Part shown: one piece after another, positions 44,425 to 52,526 of the stretch
Layout of the letters: the number at the start of each line of letters is the position of its first letter
Numbering within the stretch: the first letter of the stretch is position 1
DNA from: Pseudoflavonifractor phocaeensis
GTDB lineage: Bacteria > Bacillota > Clostridia > Oscillospirales > Oscillospiraceae
Direction of reading: 5' to 3'
Length of the DNA stretch: 64,000 nt
Assembly: GCF_021531815.1 (NCBI RefSeq)
Contig: NZ_JADYUM010000011.1
Span: 22,923-86,922, forward strand
Notes under the pieces: model-generated
Databases searched by the model: none
Seen by the model: the letters and a program-made list of their open reading frames with translations, nothing else
Told to the model about the DNA's origin: nothing
Program-made: the position numbers and the translations under genes

Positions 44425-44470
44425 CATGCCATGCGGCGGCGGCCCCCAGGGGCCGCCCTACAGGTCAGAT
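44425..44470. repeat. TGTAGGGC-type palindromic repeat
   Basis: On the reverse strand, TGTAGGGC is followed by GGCCCCTGGGGGCC and GCCG. It has the same frame, TGTAGGGC-palindrome-GCCG, as the element at 4130-4157 between mreC and mreD. A GCAGGCGG string next to it is also shared by both loci. I read it as a member of a dispersed REP-like family. Confidence 0.55.
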
Positions 44471-44544
44471 CCGGGAAGGGACCGCGATAGGGCACAGTCC
44501 CATGTGACTGTCCCGCTCCGCCCGTTTCCCTGGCAAATGATATA

Positions 44545-44576
44545 AAAACCGGGACGCTGGGGGGCGTCCCGGTTTT
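44545..44576 (-). terminator. Terminator of rny
   Basis: AAAACCGGGACGC / GCGTCCCGGTTTT with a 6-base loop, 20 bases after the rny stop codon. Confidence 0.9.
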
Positions 44577-44595
44577 GTCATCAAATTCAGAAATA

Positions 44596-46143
44596 TTACT
44601 TGGCGTACTCGATGGCCTTGGTCTCCCGCAGGAGGTTGACCTTGATCTGGCCGGGATACTCCAGTTCGTCCTCGATCTTCTTGGCGATGTCCCGGGCCAG
44701 CAGGACCATCTGGTCCTCGCTGATGACCTCGGGTTTGACCATGATGCGGACCTCACGGCCGGCCTGGATGGCGAAGGACTTCTCCACGCCGTTGAAGGAG
44801 GAGGTGATCTCCTCCAGCCGCTCCAGCCGCTTGATATAGTTCTCCAGATTCTCCCGCCGGGCGCCGGGCCGGGCGGCGGAGATGGCGTCGGCCGCCTGGA
44901 CCAGGCAGGCCACCACGGTCCGGGGCTCCACATCGTTGTGGTGGGCCTGGATGGCGTGGATGACGTTCTCGCTCTCCCGGTACTTCCGGGCCAGCTCCAC
45001 GCCGATCTGGACGTGGGAGCCCTCCACCTCATGGTCGATGGACTTGCCCAGGTCGTGGAGCAGCCCGGCGCGCTTGGCCTCGGCCACGTTGGCGCCGATC
45101 TCGGCGGCCAGCAGGCCGGCCACATGGGACACCTCGATGGAGTGGTTCAGCACGTTCTGGCCGTAGCTGGTGCGGTAGCGCATCCGGCCCAGCAGCTTGA
45201 CCAGCTCGGGGTGCAGGCCGTGGACGTTGGTCTCAAAGATGGCCCGCTCGCCCTCGGACTTGATGACGGCGTCCACCTCCCGCTTGGCCTTCTCCACCAT
45301 CTCCTCGATGCGGGCGGGGTGGATGCGGCCGTCCAGGATCAGCTTTTCCAGGGCCAGCCGGGCGATCTCCCGGCGGACGGGGTCGAAGCAGGAGACGGTG
45401 ATGGCCTCCGGCGTGTCGTCGATGATCAGGTCTACCCCGGTCAGCGTCTCCAGGGTGCGGATATTCCGGCCCTCGCGGCCGATGATACGGCCCTTCATCT
45501 CGTCGTTGGGCAGGGGCACGACGGAGACGGTGGCTTCCGCCACATGGTCGGCGGCGCAGCGCTGGATGGCCAGGGAGATGATCTCCCGTGCCTTGGTGTC
45601 GGCCTCATCCTTGTAGCGGGCCTCGATCTCCTTGATCTTCATGGCCGACTCGTGGGTGACGTCCTCCTCCAGCTGCTTGAGCAGGTAATTCTTGGCCTCC
45701 TCGGCGGTAAAGCCGGAGATCCGCTCCAGGGCCTCCATCTGGCTCTTCTTCAGCTCCTCAGCCTCCGCCTGGGTGGCGTCCAGCTTGGCCAGCTTGGCGG
45801 TCAGCTGTTCTTCTTTCTTCTCAATGTTATCGGTCTTGCGGTCCAGGGTCTCCTCTTTCTGCTGGAGCCGGTGCTCCTGGCGCTGCAGGTCGGCGCGGCG
45901 CTCCTTGACCTCGCGCTCGTGCTCGTTCCGGGCCTTGAGGATCTCCTCCTTGGCCTCCACCAGGGCCTCGCGCTTCTTGCTTTCGGCGCTCTTATAGGCC
46001 TCGTTCACGATACGGGTGGCCTCTTCCTCCGCGGAACCGATCTCCCGCTCCGCGGACTTTTTGCGCTGCTGGATGCCCACCGGGATACCTACCGCCAGAC
46101 CGACCACGATACCGATGATCGCTCCGATGATATAGGGCAGCAT
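44596..46143 (-). CDS. rny: Ribonuclease Y
   Basis: This 515-residue membrane-bound endoribonuclease initiates mRNA decay in Firmicutes. It has an N-terminal membrane helix ([19 protein letters not shown]), a long coiled coil (about 30-190), a KH domain with [15 protein letters not shown] near 215 and an HD domain with [12 protein letters not shown] near 340. Length and order match RNase Y. It is transcribed from a consensus promoter about 180 bases upstream, leaving a long leader, and ends at a strong terminator. Confidence 0.98.
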   Translation of the reverse strand: MLPYIIGAIIGIVVGLAVGIPVGIQQRKKSAEREIGSAEEEATRIVNEAYKSAESKKREALVEAKEEILKARNEHEREVKERRADLQRQEHRLQQKEETLDRKTDNIEKKEEQLTAKLAKLDATQAEAEELKKSQMEALERISGFTAEEAKNYLLKQLEEDVTHESAMKIKEIEARYKDEADTKAREIISLAIQRCAADHVAEATVSVVPLPNDEMKGRIIGREGRNIRTLETLTGVDLIIDDTPEAITVSCFDPVRREIARLALEKLILDGRIHPARIEEMVEKAKREVDAVIKSEGERAIFETNVHGLHPELVKLLGRMRYRTSYGQNVLNHSIEVSHVAGLLAAEIGANVAEAKRAGLLHDLGKSIDHEVEGSHVQIGVELARKYRESENVIHAIQAHHNDVEPRTVVACLVQAADAISAARPGARRENLENYIKRLERLEEITSSFNGVEKSFAIQAGREVRIMVKPEVISEDQMVLLARDIAKKIEDELEYPGQIKVNLLRETKAIEYAK

Positions 46144-46334
46144 TTTGGTTTTTTACACCTCCAAAATCATGTTGAAAGCTGCGGCGGACCGCCGCAGCGC
46201 CCGTGTCCGGGCCAGAAACCCCTCACGGGACTTGTACATAAAATGAGCCGCAAGGTATGGCCCGCCGGCGGCGGCGCCTACTCTTGCGACAACTGAAAAA
46301 CATCCCCAAAGTTTTTCATTTTTGTCCTGTATAT

Positions 46335-46363
46335 ATTGTAAAGGCATCCCGCTTTTCTGTCAA
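46335..46363 (-). promoter_or_regulatory. Promoter of rny
   Basis: Reverse strand consensus TTGACA (46363-46358), 17 bases and TACAAT (46340-46335). Confidence 0.85.
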
Positions 46364-46445
46364 GATTTATTCACATTTGAAACAAAGGGTTTTCTGGGAT
46401 TTTCTTGCAGAGCGGCGTTTTCTCCGCCCCGGCGCCCAAAACACA

Positions 46446-46472
46446 GCGGACCGGAGCGCCGCTCCGGTCCGC
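46446..46472 (-). terminator. Terminator of the dCMP deaminase gene
   Basis: GCGGACCGGAGC and GCTCCGGTCCGC form a 12-bp stem with a 3-base loop, followed on the reverse strand by TGTGTTTTG. Confidence 0.7.
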
Positions 46473-46489
46473 TGTTGTCCGCATATTGC

Positions 46490-46972
46490 TCACACTTGCT
46501 GGGGCAAAGAGTCGTCCTCCCGGATCCAGTCCTCCACATGGACCACGGAATAGTCCTTATCCGTGTTCCGGATGACCACCCGGTCGATGCCGGCGTTGAT
46601 AATCAGCCGGCGGCACATGGAGCAGGAGGTGGCGTCGTGGAGCAGCTCGCCGTTTTTGGCCTCCCGGCCCGCCAGATACAGGGTGGAGCCCAGGGTATCC
46701 CGCCGGGCGGCGGAGATGATGGCGTTCATCTCGGCGTGAACGGAACGGCACAGCTCGTACCGCTGTCCGGAGGGGACGTTCATGGCCTCCCGGGCACAGT
46801 AGCCCAGGTCCATACAGTTCTTCCGGCCCCGGGGCGCGCCGTTGTAGCCGGTGGACACGATCTCATCGTTTTTCACGATGATGGCGCCGTAGCACCGGCG
46901 CAGGCAGGTGGACCGCTCCAGCACGGTCTCGGCAATATCCAGGTAATAGTTTTCCTTGTCGATGCGTTTCAT
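46490..46972 (-). CDS. Deoxycytidylate (dCMP) deaminase-family protein
   Basis: The 160-residue zinc deaminase shows the catalytic CHAE-type motif SVHAEMNAIISAARR near residue 74 and the cysteine pair TSCSMCRRLI near 117, in which the usual Pro of PCxxC is Ser. YNGAPRGRKNC near 40 is typical for ComEB-like dCMP deaminases, which make dUMP for thymidylate synthesis. The ATG at 46972 follows GGGAGGG. An upstream in-frame start at 47047 lacks a site. Confidence 0.93.
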   Translation of the reverse strand: MKRIDKENYYLDIAETVLERSTCLRRCYGAIIVKNDEIVSTGYNGAPRGRKNCMDLGYCAREAMNVPSGQRYELCRSVHAEMNAIISAARRDTLGSTLYLAGREAKNGELLHDATSCSMCRRLIINAGIDRVVIRNTDKDYSVVHVEDWIREDDSLPQQV

Positions 46973-47096
46973 AGGCGCCCTCCCTGATTCGACATTCTGG
47001 ATGCAGTATACCCCATTTTTCGCCCCGGCGCAAGGTGCGGCGGTCAAAAGCCCTGGGGCCCAAGGCGGAATTTACATTTTGTTTACGAATGACTTC

Positions 47097-47125
47097 TTGA
47101 CGATTGCGGCGGCACGCGCTATCAT
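47097..47125 (+). promoter_or_regulatory. Promoter for the zinc-ribbon membrane protein
   Basis: TTGACG (47097-47102), 17 bases and TATCAT (47120-47125), about 93 bases before the ATG. Confidence 0.65.
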
Positions 47126-47217
47126 TACTATAATAATTTATTTGGCATGCTTCCTATTTTTTCTCTCTGGCAGGCGTCACCGCCTGCCGTTCTTCGCTCA
47201 ACAAGGAGGTCTCTCCT

Positions 47218-47613
47218 ATGATCCGCAACGCTATCCAGCGTTTTATGTACGGCCGGTACGGCAACGACCAACTGAACCTTTTCCTGATCGTATTGTATCT
47301 GGCCTTCTATCTTCTGTTCGCGCTGACCCACTTCGTGCCCCTGTACTGGATCTCCCTAGTTTTGATCTTTTTCTCCCTGTTCCGCCTGTTTTCCCGCAAT
47401 CTGCCCCGCCGCCGGGAGGAAAACGCCAAATTCATGCAGACCTTCGGGCCGGTGATCCACTGGTTCCGCCTCCAGCGCACCATCCGCCGGGACAAGGAGC
47501 ACCGCTATTTCAAGTGCCCCAACTGCGGCCAACAGCTGCGGGTCCCCCGGGGCAAGGGCAAGATCACCGTCACCTGTCGGGGCTGCGGCGCCAGCTTCCA
47601 GGAAAAAAGCTAA
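47218..47613 (+). CDS. Membrane protein with C-terminal zinc ribbon
   Basis: The 131-residue product has two adjacent membrane helices at about residues 20-55, a basic amphipathic stretch (RRREENAKFMQTFG) and a C-terminal zinc ribbon with CPNCG and CRGCG. Such two-helix zinc-ribbon proteins recur in Clostridia without a known function. AAGGAGG precedes the ATG. It is monocistronic with its own terminator. Confidence 0.8.
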   Translation: MIRNAIQRFMYGRYGNDQLNLFLIVLYLAFYLLFALTHFVPLYWISLVLIFFSLFRLFSRNLPRRREENAKFMQTFGPVIHWFRLQRTIRRDKEHRYFKCPNCGQQLRVPRGKGKITVTCRGCGASFQEKS

Positions 47614-47627
47614 CAAACAAACGATGT

Positions 47628-47663
47628 CCACGGTCCGTCTCTCCCGGCGGACCGTGGTTTTTT
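47628..47663 (+). terminator. Terminator after the zinc-ribbon gene
   Basis: CCACGGTCCG / CGGACCGTGG with a 10-base loop followed by TTTTTT. Confidence 0.9.
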
Positions 47664-47687
47664 CAGCCATAAATTTATGGAAAAGAG

Positions 47688-47716
47688 GTAACATTTCTCC
47701 CGGTTTTTACGTCTAT
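47688..47716 (+). promoter_or_regulatory. ECF-type promoter of the PstS-like operon
   Basis: GTAACATTT (47688-47696), 13 bases, CGTCTAT (47710-47716), about 43 bases before the start. It has the same form and spacing as the promoter of the SigV-like operon at 44086-44114, so this operon is a likely member of that regulon. Confidence 0.65.
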
Positions 47717-47764
47717 ATGGAAGTAGAACAGATCGTTCCTACTGCTCAATAGGAGGATATGAGA

Positions 47765-48715
47765 ATGAAACGCCTTTGCTTCGCGGCTATCCCGGCCCTG
47801 CTTCTTGTCCTGCTCCTGACCGCCTGCGGCCCCAAGGACCCCGGCGTGGCCCTGCCCGCCGGCTCCGGCAGCTCCGCCGCCTCCCAATCCGCGTCTGTGG
47901 AGGAACCCTTCGTCTTCACCCGGGACAACCTGCCCCGGCTGGATGGCTCCACCTCCACCGTCCCCCTGGCCCGGTCCATGTGCGCCGTGCTGCTGGGGGA
48001 GGACCAGGACCAGGTGGCCGACCTCATCCAGTTTTCCCGCACCACCCAGTCCTACCGGAATCTGATGTGGGGAGAGGCCGACCTGCTGCTGGCGGCGGAA
48101 CCCGCCCCGGAGGTGCTCTCCGAGCTGGAGGAGGGGGACCGGTGGCTCCTCACCCCCTTCGCCACCGACGCCCTGGTCTTCGTGGTCAACCAAAACAACC
48201 CGGTGGATAACCTGACCACGGAGCAGGTCCAGAAGATCTACACCGGAGAGATCACCAACTGGAAGGAGGTGGGGGGAGAGAACCTGGACATCGTCCCCTT
48301 CCAGCGCAACCAGGAGGCGGGCAGCCAGACCATGTTTGAAAAGCTGGTGATGGACGGTCTGGACCTGATGGCCCCCCCCAAGGAGTGGACCAGCGACTCC
48401 ATGATTGGCCTGCTGGAAGCGGTGCGGGAATATGACAACTCCCCCGCCGCCATCGGCTACACCGTCTACTACTACGCCAACGACATGGAGATGGCCAAGG
48501 GGCTGAAGGTGCTGTCCATCGACGGAGTGGAGCCCTCGGTCCAGGCCATCCGGGCGGGGGAATACCCCTTCCTGAACCCCTATTTTGTGGCCATCGCCAA
48601 GGACGCGGACCCGGACAGCCCCACCCGCATCCTCTACGACTGGGTGCTGGGTCCCGAGGGTCAGAAGCTGGCCCAGCTGGAGGGCTACGTCCCTGTGACG
48701 GAAACGGAGGGATAA
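47765..48715 (+). CDS. PstS-like substrate-binding lipoprotein
   Basis: The 316-residue lipoprotein (MKRLCFAAIPALLLVLLLTAC, lipobox LTAC) has a PstS-like fold: RLDGSTSTVPLARSM near 50 is the phosphate-loop region and TTEQVQKIYTGEITNWKEVGG near 145 is the diagnostic Pst segment. Phosphate-contacting serines of true PstS are only partly kept and no pstCAB genes follow. It may sense or scavenge an oxyanion or have a wall-related role. The ATG at 47765 was preferred to 47759 because GGAGG is 8 bases upstream. Confidence 0.88.
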   Translation: MKRLCFAAIPALLLVLLLTACGPKDPGVALPAGSGSSAASQSASVEEPFVFTRDNLPRLDGSTSTVPLARSMCAVLLGEDQDQVADLIQFSRTTQSYRNLMWGEADLLLAAEPAPEVLSELEEGDRWLLTPFATDALVFVVNQNNPVDNLTTEQVQKIYTGEITNWKEVGGENLDIVPFQRNQEAGSQTMFEKLVMDGLDLMAPPKEWTSDSMIGLLEAVREYDNSPAAIGYTVYYYANDMEMAKGLKVLSIDGVEPSVQAIRAGEYPFLNPYFVAIAKDADPDSPTRILYDWVLGPEGQKLAQLEGYVPVTETEG

Positions 48716-48716
48716 T

Positions 48717-50081
48717 ATGAAACGGACACGGCTGACGGCCCTGGCCCTGGCCGTCCTCCTGCTGGCCGGGTGCGCCCGGACCAGTCCCGGAGGGGCCGCC
48801 TCCTCCCAGCCCGCCGGAAGCGCCTCCGCGGAAGAAGTCTCCGGCCCCAAGGTCCAGGTGGACTGGTCCCGGCTGGAGGGAGAAAAACCCGTCCGCCAGC
48901 CCGACCTTGACGGGGGCCGGTGGTATGAAGGGTACACTGACCGCCTGATTCCCGGGGAGGACTACGGTCCCCTGGTGCCCTATGTGGGCGCGCTGACTTA
49001 CAGTTTCAGCACCTGGACGGATAACAGCGGTCAGATCCAGCACTATTACTCCCCCTGGCCCGACACCCTGTACGGCCTGATGACCCGGGAGGGCAAGGTT
49101 GTCACCGACCCGGTGTATCTCAGCGCGGGGCAGGCCGAGTTTTCCTGGCAGAACGAGTCCTTCACTCTCCCCGTCCTCCTTCTCTCCCGGGTCAAAGAGG
49201 AGTGGAAGGATTTCTGCAACGGGCGGCGGTACGCTGTGGCCGCCCAGGACGGGAGCTGGATCACCGATTTTGAGTTTTGGACCTACACCACCCGGGAGGA
49301 CGAAGTGCTGCTCTGCGGCCCCGGGGGCGTGACCTGGATCGACGCCGTCAGCGGCTCCCGGCAGGACTGGAGCTGGGAGTTCCTGGGGGTCACGGGGGCG
49401 GAACTGCCCTCGGTGGTGGAGCAGATCATGTGGCTCTACGGCTTCCAGTGGACGGACGCCGGCGTCTTTCTGGGCACCGACACCCAAACCAGAAATATCC
49501 TGGACGCCGACCAAGTCCGGGTGTTCCGCCCGGAGACCACGGAGGTGGTCTGGATATCCCGCTCGGAGTGGGAGGAGCATCTGAGCCGTTGGAGCGATCA
49601 GCGGTGGCCCCCCGCAGGCTACTGGGAGGGCCGGCGGGAGGGCGACCGGATCGCCCTTTCCAAAGGCGATCAATCCTACACCCTGACCGCTCCCCAACTG
49701 GGGGACAGCTACAGCTTTGAGGTGTGCGAGCCCTTTGCCTACCTCTGCGATTTCAGGGAGGATTCCTCCACATACTGGCTGTACCGCCTGTCCGACGGGG
49801 CCCTGCTGACCCAGTGCGACAACATCTCCTTCGTCACCGACTCCATCCGGCCTGGATCCGGCCCCTGCATCCTGGTGCGCAGCCAGGACGGCAGCTTCAC
49901 CTTTTACAATAAAAATCTGGAGCCGCTGCGCTCCTTCCCCGCCCTCTCCGGCAACGCCTGGCTCTACTGTTCGCTGCGGGACGGACTGCTGACAGTCTGG
50001 GACGACCAGACCTTCTTCGGCTGCTACGACCTGGACGCCGGGACCTGCGTTTTTTACCGGACGCTGGACCTGGGGGACTGA
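48717..50081 (+). CDS. Large lipoprotein, WG-repeat/beta-propeller-like
   Basis: The 454-residue lipoprotein (MKRTRLTALALAVLLLAGC) follows the PstS-like gene after one base, with GGAGGG as ribosome site. The mature part is rich in aromatic beta-strand motifs such as YGLMTREGKVVTDPVYLSAG, DGSWITDFEFWTYT and DGLLTVWDDQTFFG, resembling WG/KWG repeats. No catalytic residues were recognised. Co-transcription with the PstS-like protein under an ECF-type promoter suggests an extracytoplasmic stress or wall function. Confidence 0.75.
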   Translation: MKRTRLTALALAVLLLAGCARTSPGGAASSQPAGSASAEEVSGPKVQVDWSRLEGEKPVRQPDLDGGRWYEGYTDRLIPGEDYGPLVPYVGALTYSFSTWTDNSGQIQHYYSPWPDTLYGLMTREGKVVTDPVYLSAGQAEFSWQNESFTLPVLLLSRVKEEWKDFCNGRRYAVAAQDGSWITDFEFWTYTTREDEVLLCGPGGVTWIDAVSGSRQDWSWEFLGVTGAELPSVVEQIMWLYGFQWTDAGVFLGTDTQTRNILDADQVRVFRPETTEVVWISRSEWEEHLSRWSDQRWPPAGYWEGRREGDRIALSKGDQSYTLTAPQLGDSYSFEVCEPFAYLCDFREDSSTYWLYRLSDGALLTQCDNISFVTDSIRPGSGPCILVRSQDGSFTFYNKNLEPLRSFPALSGNAWLYCSLRDGLLTVWDDQTFFGCYDLDAGTCVFYRTLDLGD

Positions 50082-50141
50082 GCGTTGTGCGGTCTTCTTT
50101 GGCACTCCCATCACAAAAGTGTAAATATTTTATGAACTCCC

Positions 50142-50170
50142 TTGCATTTTCTCCCGGGACGCGCTATTAT
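50142..50170 (+). promoter_or_regulatory. Promoter of htpG
   Basis: TTGCAT (50142-50147), 17 bases and TATTAT (50165-50170). The CIRCE operator begins five bases after the -10. Confidence 0.7.
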
Positions 50171-50174
50171 ATCG

Positions 50175-50201
50175 TTAGCACTCAATATAAATGAGTGCTA
50201 A
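50175..50201. promoter_or_regulatory. CIRCE operator (HrcA-binding site) before htpG
   Basis: TTAGCACTC-N9-GAGTGCTAA, a perfect 9-bp inverted repeat equal to the CIRCE consensus, overlaps the expected transcription start. HrcA repression of groESL and dnaK through CIRCE is well established; its use at htpG is less usual. Confidence 0.95.
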
Positions 50202-50248
50202 CGATTTTGTTTTTTAAAAAATTTTCTATATACGGAGGAATCACGATC

Positions 50249-52165
50249 ATGGCAAAGAAGCAGTTTAAGGCAGAATCCAAGCGCCTGTTGGACCTGATGG
50301 TCAACTCCATCTACACCCACAAGGAGATCTTTCTCCGGGAGCTGATCTCCAACGCCAGCGATGCCGAGGACAAGCTGGCCTACAAGTCCCTCACCGATGA
50401 AACCGTGGATGTGAAGCGCAAGGATTTGAAGATCACCATCGTCCCCGACAAGGAGATGCGCACCCTCACCGTCTCCGACAACGGCATCGGCATGAGCAAG
50501 GAGGACCTGGAGTCCAACCTGGGCACCATCGCCCGCAGCGGCTCCGGCCAGTTCAAGGCCAACCTCAGCGAGGACGACAAGGCCGCCGACAAGATCGACG
50601 TCATCGGCCAGTTCGGCGTGGGCTTCTACTCCGCCTTCATGGTGGCCGACCATGTCTCCGTCATCTCCAGGGCCTGGGGCAGCGACGAGGCCTGGATGTG
50701 GCAGTCTGACGGGGCCGACGGCTACACCGTCACCCAGTGCGAGAAGGAGGCCCCCGGCACCGACATCGTCATGCACCTGAAGGCCAACGCCGACGAGGAA
50801 AATTACGACCAGTACCTGGAGACTTATAAATTACAGGAGCTGATCAAAAAGTACTCCGACTATATCCGCTATCCCATCGTCATGGAGGTGGAGGACTACC
50901 GCCAGAAGCCCAAGCCTGAGGACGCCGGTGAGGACTACAAGCCTGAGTGGGAGACCGTCAAGGAGTGGAAGACCATCAACTCCATGGTCCCCCTGTGGCA
51001 GCGGCAGAAGTCCAAGGTGAAGCCCGAGGAGTACAACGCCTTCTATAAGGAGAAGTTCGGCGACTGGCAGGACCCCCTGGCCGTCATCCACACCAGCGCC
51101 GAGGGCGCCGTGACCTACAAGGCCATGCTCTATATCCCCGCCCAGACCCCCTACGACTTCTACACCCGGGAGTACCAGAAGGGGCTGCAGCTCTATTCCT
51201 CCGGCGTCATGATCATGGACAAGTGCGCCGACCTGCTGCCCGACTGCTTCCGCTTCGTCAAGGGCGTGGTGGACTCCCCCGACTTCTCCCTGAACATCAG
51301 CCGTGAGATCCTCCAGCACGACCGCCAGCTGAAGGTCATCGCCGCCGCCCTGGAGAAAAAGATCAAGTCCGAACTGCTGAAGATGCAGAAGGACGACCGG
51401 GAGAAGTACGAGAAGTTCTGGGCCGCCTTCGGCACCCAGCTGAAATACGGCGTCGTGGCCGATTACGGCGCCAAGAAGGACCTGCTCCAGGACCTGCTGC
51501 TGTTCTGGTCCTCCAAGGAGAACGCCTACACCACCCTGGCCGCCTACAAGGACCGGATGCCCGAGGACCAGCCCTATTACTATTACGCCTGCGGCGAGAG
51601 CGCCGACAAGATCGCCAAACTGCCCCAGGTGGAGCGGATCCTGGACAAGGGCTACGAGATCCTGTACTGCACCGAGGACGTGGACGACTTCGTCATGAAG
51701 GCCCTGGGGGAGATGGACGGCAAGCAGTTCAAGTCCGTCAATGACGAGGACGCCCTGCCCCAGACCGACGAGGAGAAGAAGGCCGCCGAGGAGAAAGCCG
51801 AGGCGGGCAAGCCCGTGCTGGAGGCTGTGAAGGAGGCTCTGGGCAACCAGGTGAAGGAGGTCCGCATCTCCTCCATTCTGAAATCCGGCGCCTGCTGCCT
51901 CACCGCCGACGGTCCCGTCTCCCTGGAGATGGAGAAGTATATGAATAAGGTGGAGGGCGGCGCCCACATGAAGGCCGACCGGGTGCTGGAGCTCAACGCC
52001 GATTCCGCCCCCTTCGCCGCCCTGAAGAAGGCTCTGGAGGCCGGGGACAAGGACACCGTAGCCAAGTACGCCAAGCTGCTCTACGGCCAGGCCCTGCTGC
52101 TGGCCGGCCTGCCTCTGGAGGACCCCTCCGAGTACGCCCAACTGGTGTGCTCCCTGATGGTGTAG
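50249..52165 (+). CDS. htpG: Chaperone HtpG (Hsp90 family)
   Basis: The 638-residue Hsp90 has the GHKL ATP site: NASDAEDKL near residue 35, VSDNGIGMSKEDL near 78 and GQFGVGFYSAFMV near 115. The middle-domain catalytic stretch PDFSLNISREILQHD (Arg near 355) and the C-terminal dimerisation domain follow. It remodels client proteins at heat and oxidative stress. The ATG at 50249 follows CGGAGG. The final 66 codons (from about 51960) recur as a 57467-57669 fragment, flanking a 5.3-kb island. Confidence 0.98.
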   Translation: MAKKQFKAESKRLLDLMVNSIYTHKEIFLRELISNASDAEDKLAYKSLTDETVDVKRKDLKITIVPDKEMRTLTVSDNGIGMSKEDLESNLGTIARSGSGQFKANLSEDDKAADKIDVIGQFGVGFYSAFMVADHVSVISRAWGSDEAWMWQSDGADGYTVTQCEKEAPGTDIVMHLKANADEENYDQYLETYKLQELIKKYSDYIRYPIVMEVEDYRQKPKPEDAGEDYKPEWETVKEWKTINSMVPLWQRQKSKVKPEEYNAFYKEKFGDWQDPLAVIHTSAEGAVTYKAMLYIPAQTPYDFYTREYQKGLQLYSSGVMIMDKCADLLPDCFRFVKGVVDSPDFSLNISREILQHDRQLKVIAAALEKKIKSELLKMQKDDREKYEKFWAAFGTQLKYGVVADYGAKKDLLQDLLLFWSSKENAYTTLAAYKDRMPEDQPYYYYACGESADKIAKLPQVERILDKGYEILYCTEDVDDFVMKALGEMDGKQFKSVNDEDALPQTDEEKKAAEEKAEAGKPVLEAVKEALGNQVKEVRISSILKSGACCLTADGPVSLEMEKYMNKVEGGAHMKADRVLELNADSAPFAALKKALEAGDKDTVAKYAKLLYGQALLLAGLPLEDPSEYAQLVCSLMV

Positions 52166-52526
52166 TTAAAACCACAGACTAAATCCCTGGCTTGAGTAAG
52201 CCCTAGAAGGGCTTTATACGGACAAAGCCCCTTAAGGGGCCCGAAACGGTCTGCCGACTGCATCGTTTTTTCGGGCTACCCCTTAAGGGGTTTATTGATT
52301 GCCTTATGTCTGCTTGCTGCCCGTAAACGGGTCCGTAAATTCCTGAATACTAATTCGGTCGGTAAACCTTAACCTGACTCTATCGGGGAGCTTTTATTGA
52401 TCTCCTTTTCCCTCGCTATAAGCCCTTTTTGCCACTGACAGAGACCATAGTTGTCTTTGTTAGACAAGCACGAAAAGCGCCCAGTTCCTTCCACCGGGCG
52501 CCTTTCAAGGAGAGAGAGGAGGTTCG
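52166..52526. other. Palindrome-rich left flank of the htpG island
   Basis: The 361 bases hold AAGCCCT-aga-AGGGCTT (52200-52216 approximately, a likely terminator for htpG), two copies of the perfect palindrome CCCCTTAAGGGG flanking a CCCGAAACG ... CGTTTTTTCGGG stem (about 52226-52291), and CGTAAACGGGTCCG. Composition is less G+C-rich than the surrounding genes. The right end (52477-52501) is the terminator of the reverse CoA-transferase unit. No open frame is credible. It may be residual attachment-site or replication-type DNA of the element that brought the island. Confidence 0.55.
52477..52501 (-). terminator. Terminator of the CoA-transferase gene
   Basis: GCGCCC / GGGCGC with a 13-base loop containing further pairing, followed on the reverse strand by TTTTCG. 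Confidence 0.6.

Larger units (their letters stand above)
46144..46489. other. rny leader and promoter region
   Basis: The 346 bases contain the rny promoter (46335-46363) and a leader of about 185 bases with a hairpin CTGCGGC-N5-GCCGCAG (about 46177-46195), and on the other side the terminator of the dCMP deaminase gene (46446-46472). A 13-codon open frame at the start of the leader has only a weak ribosome site. No other gene is visible. Confidence 0.5.

Noticed and set aside
46153..46347. 64-codon reverse frame in the rny leader
   Set aside because: Its ATG lies upstream of the predicted transcription start and it has no ribosome-binding site.
52166..52526. Group II intron or tRNA remnant after htpG
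   Set aside because: No domain V-like hairpin, no reverse-transcriptase frame and no T-arm sequence; only palindromes are present.
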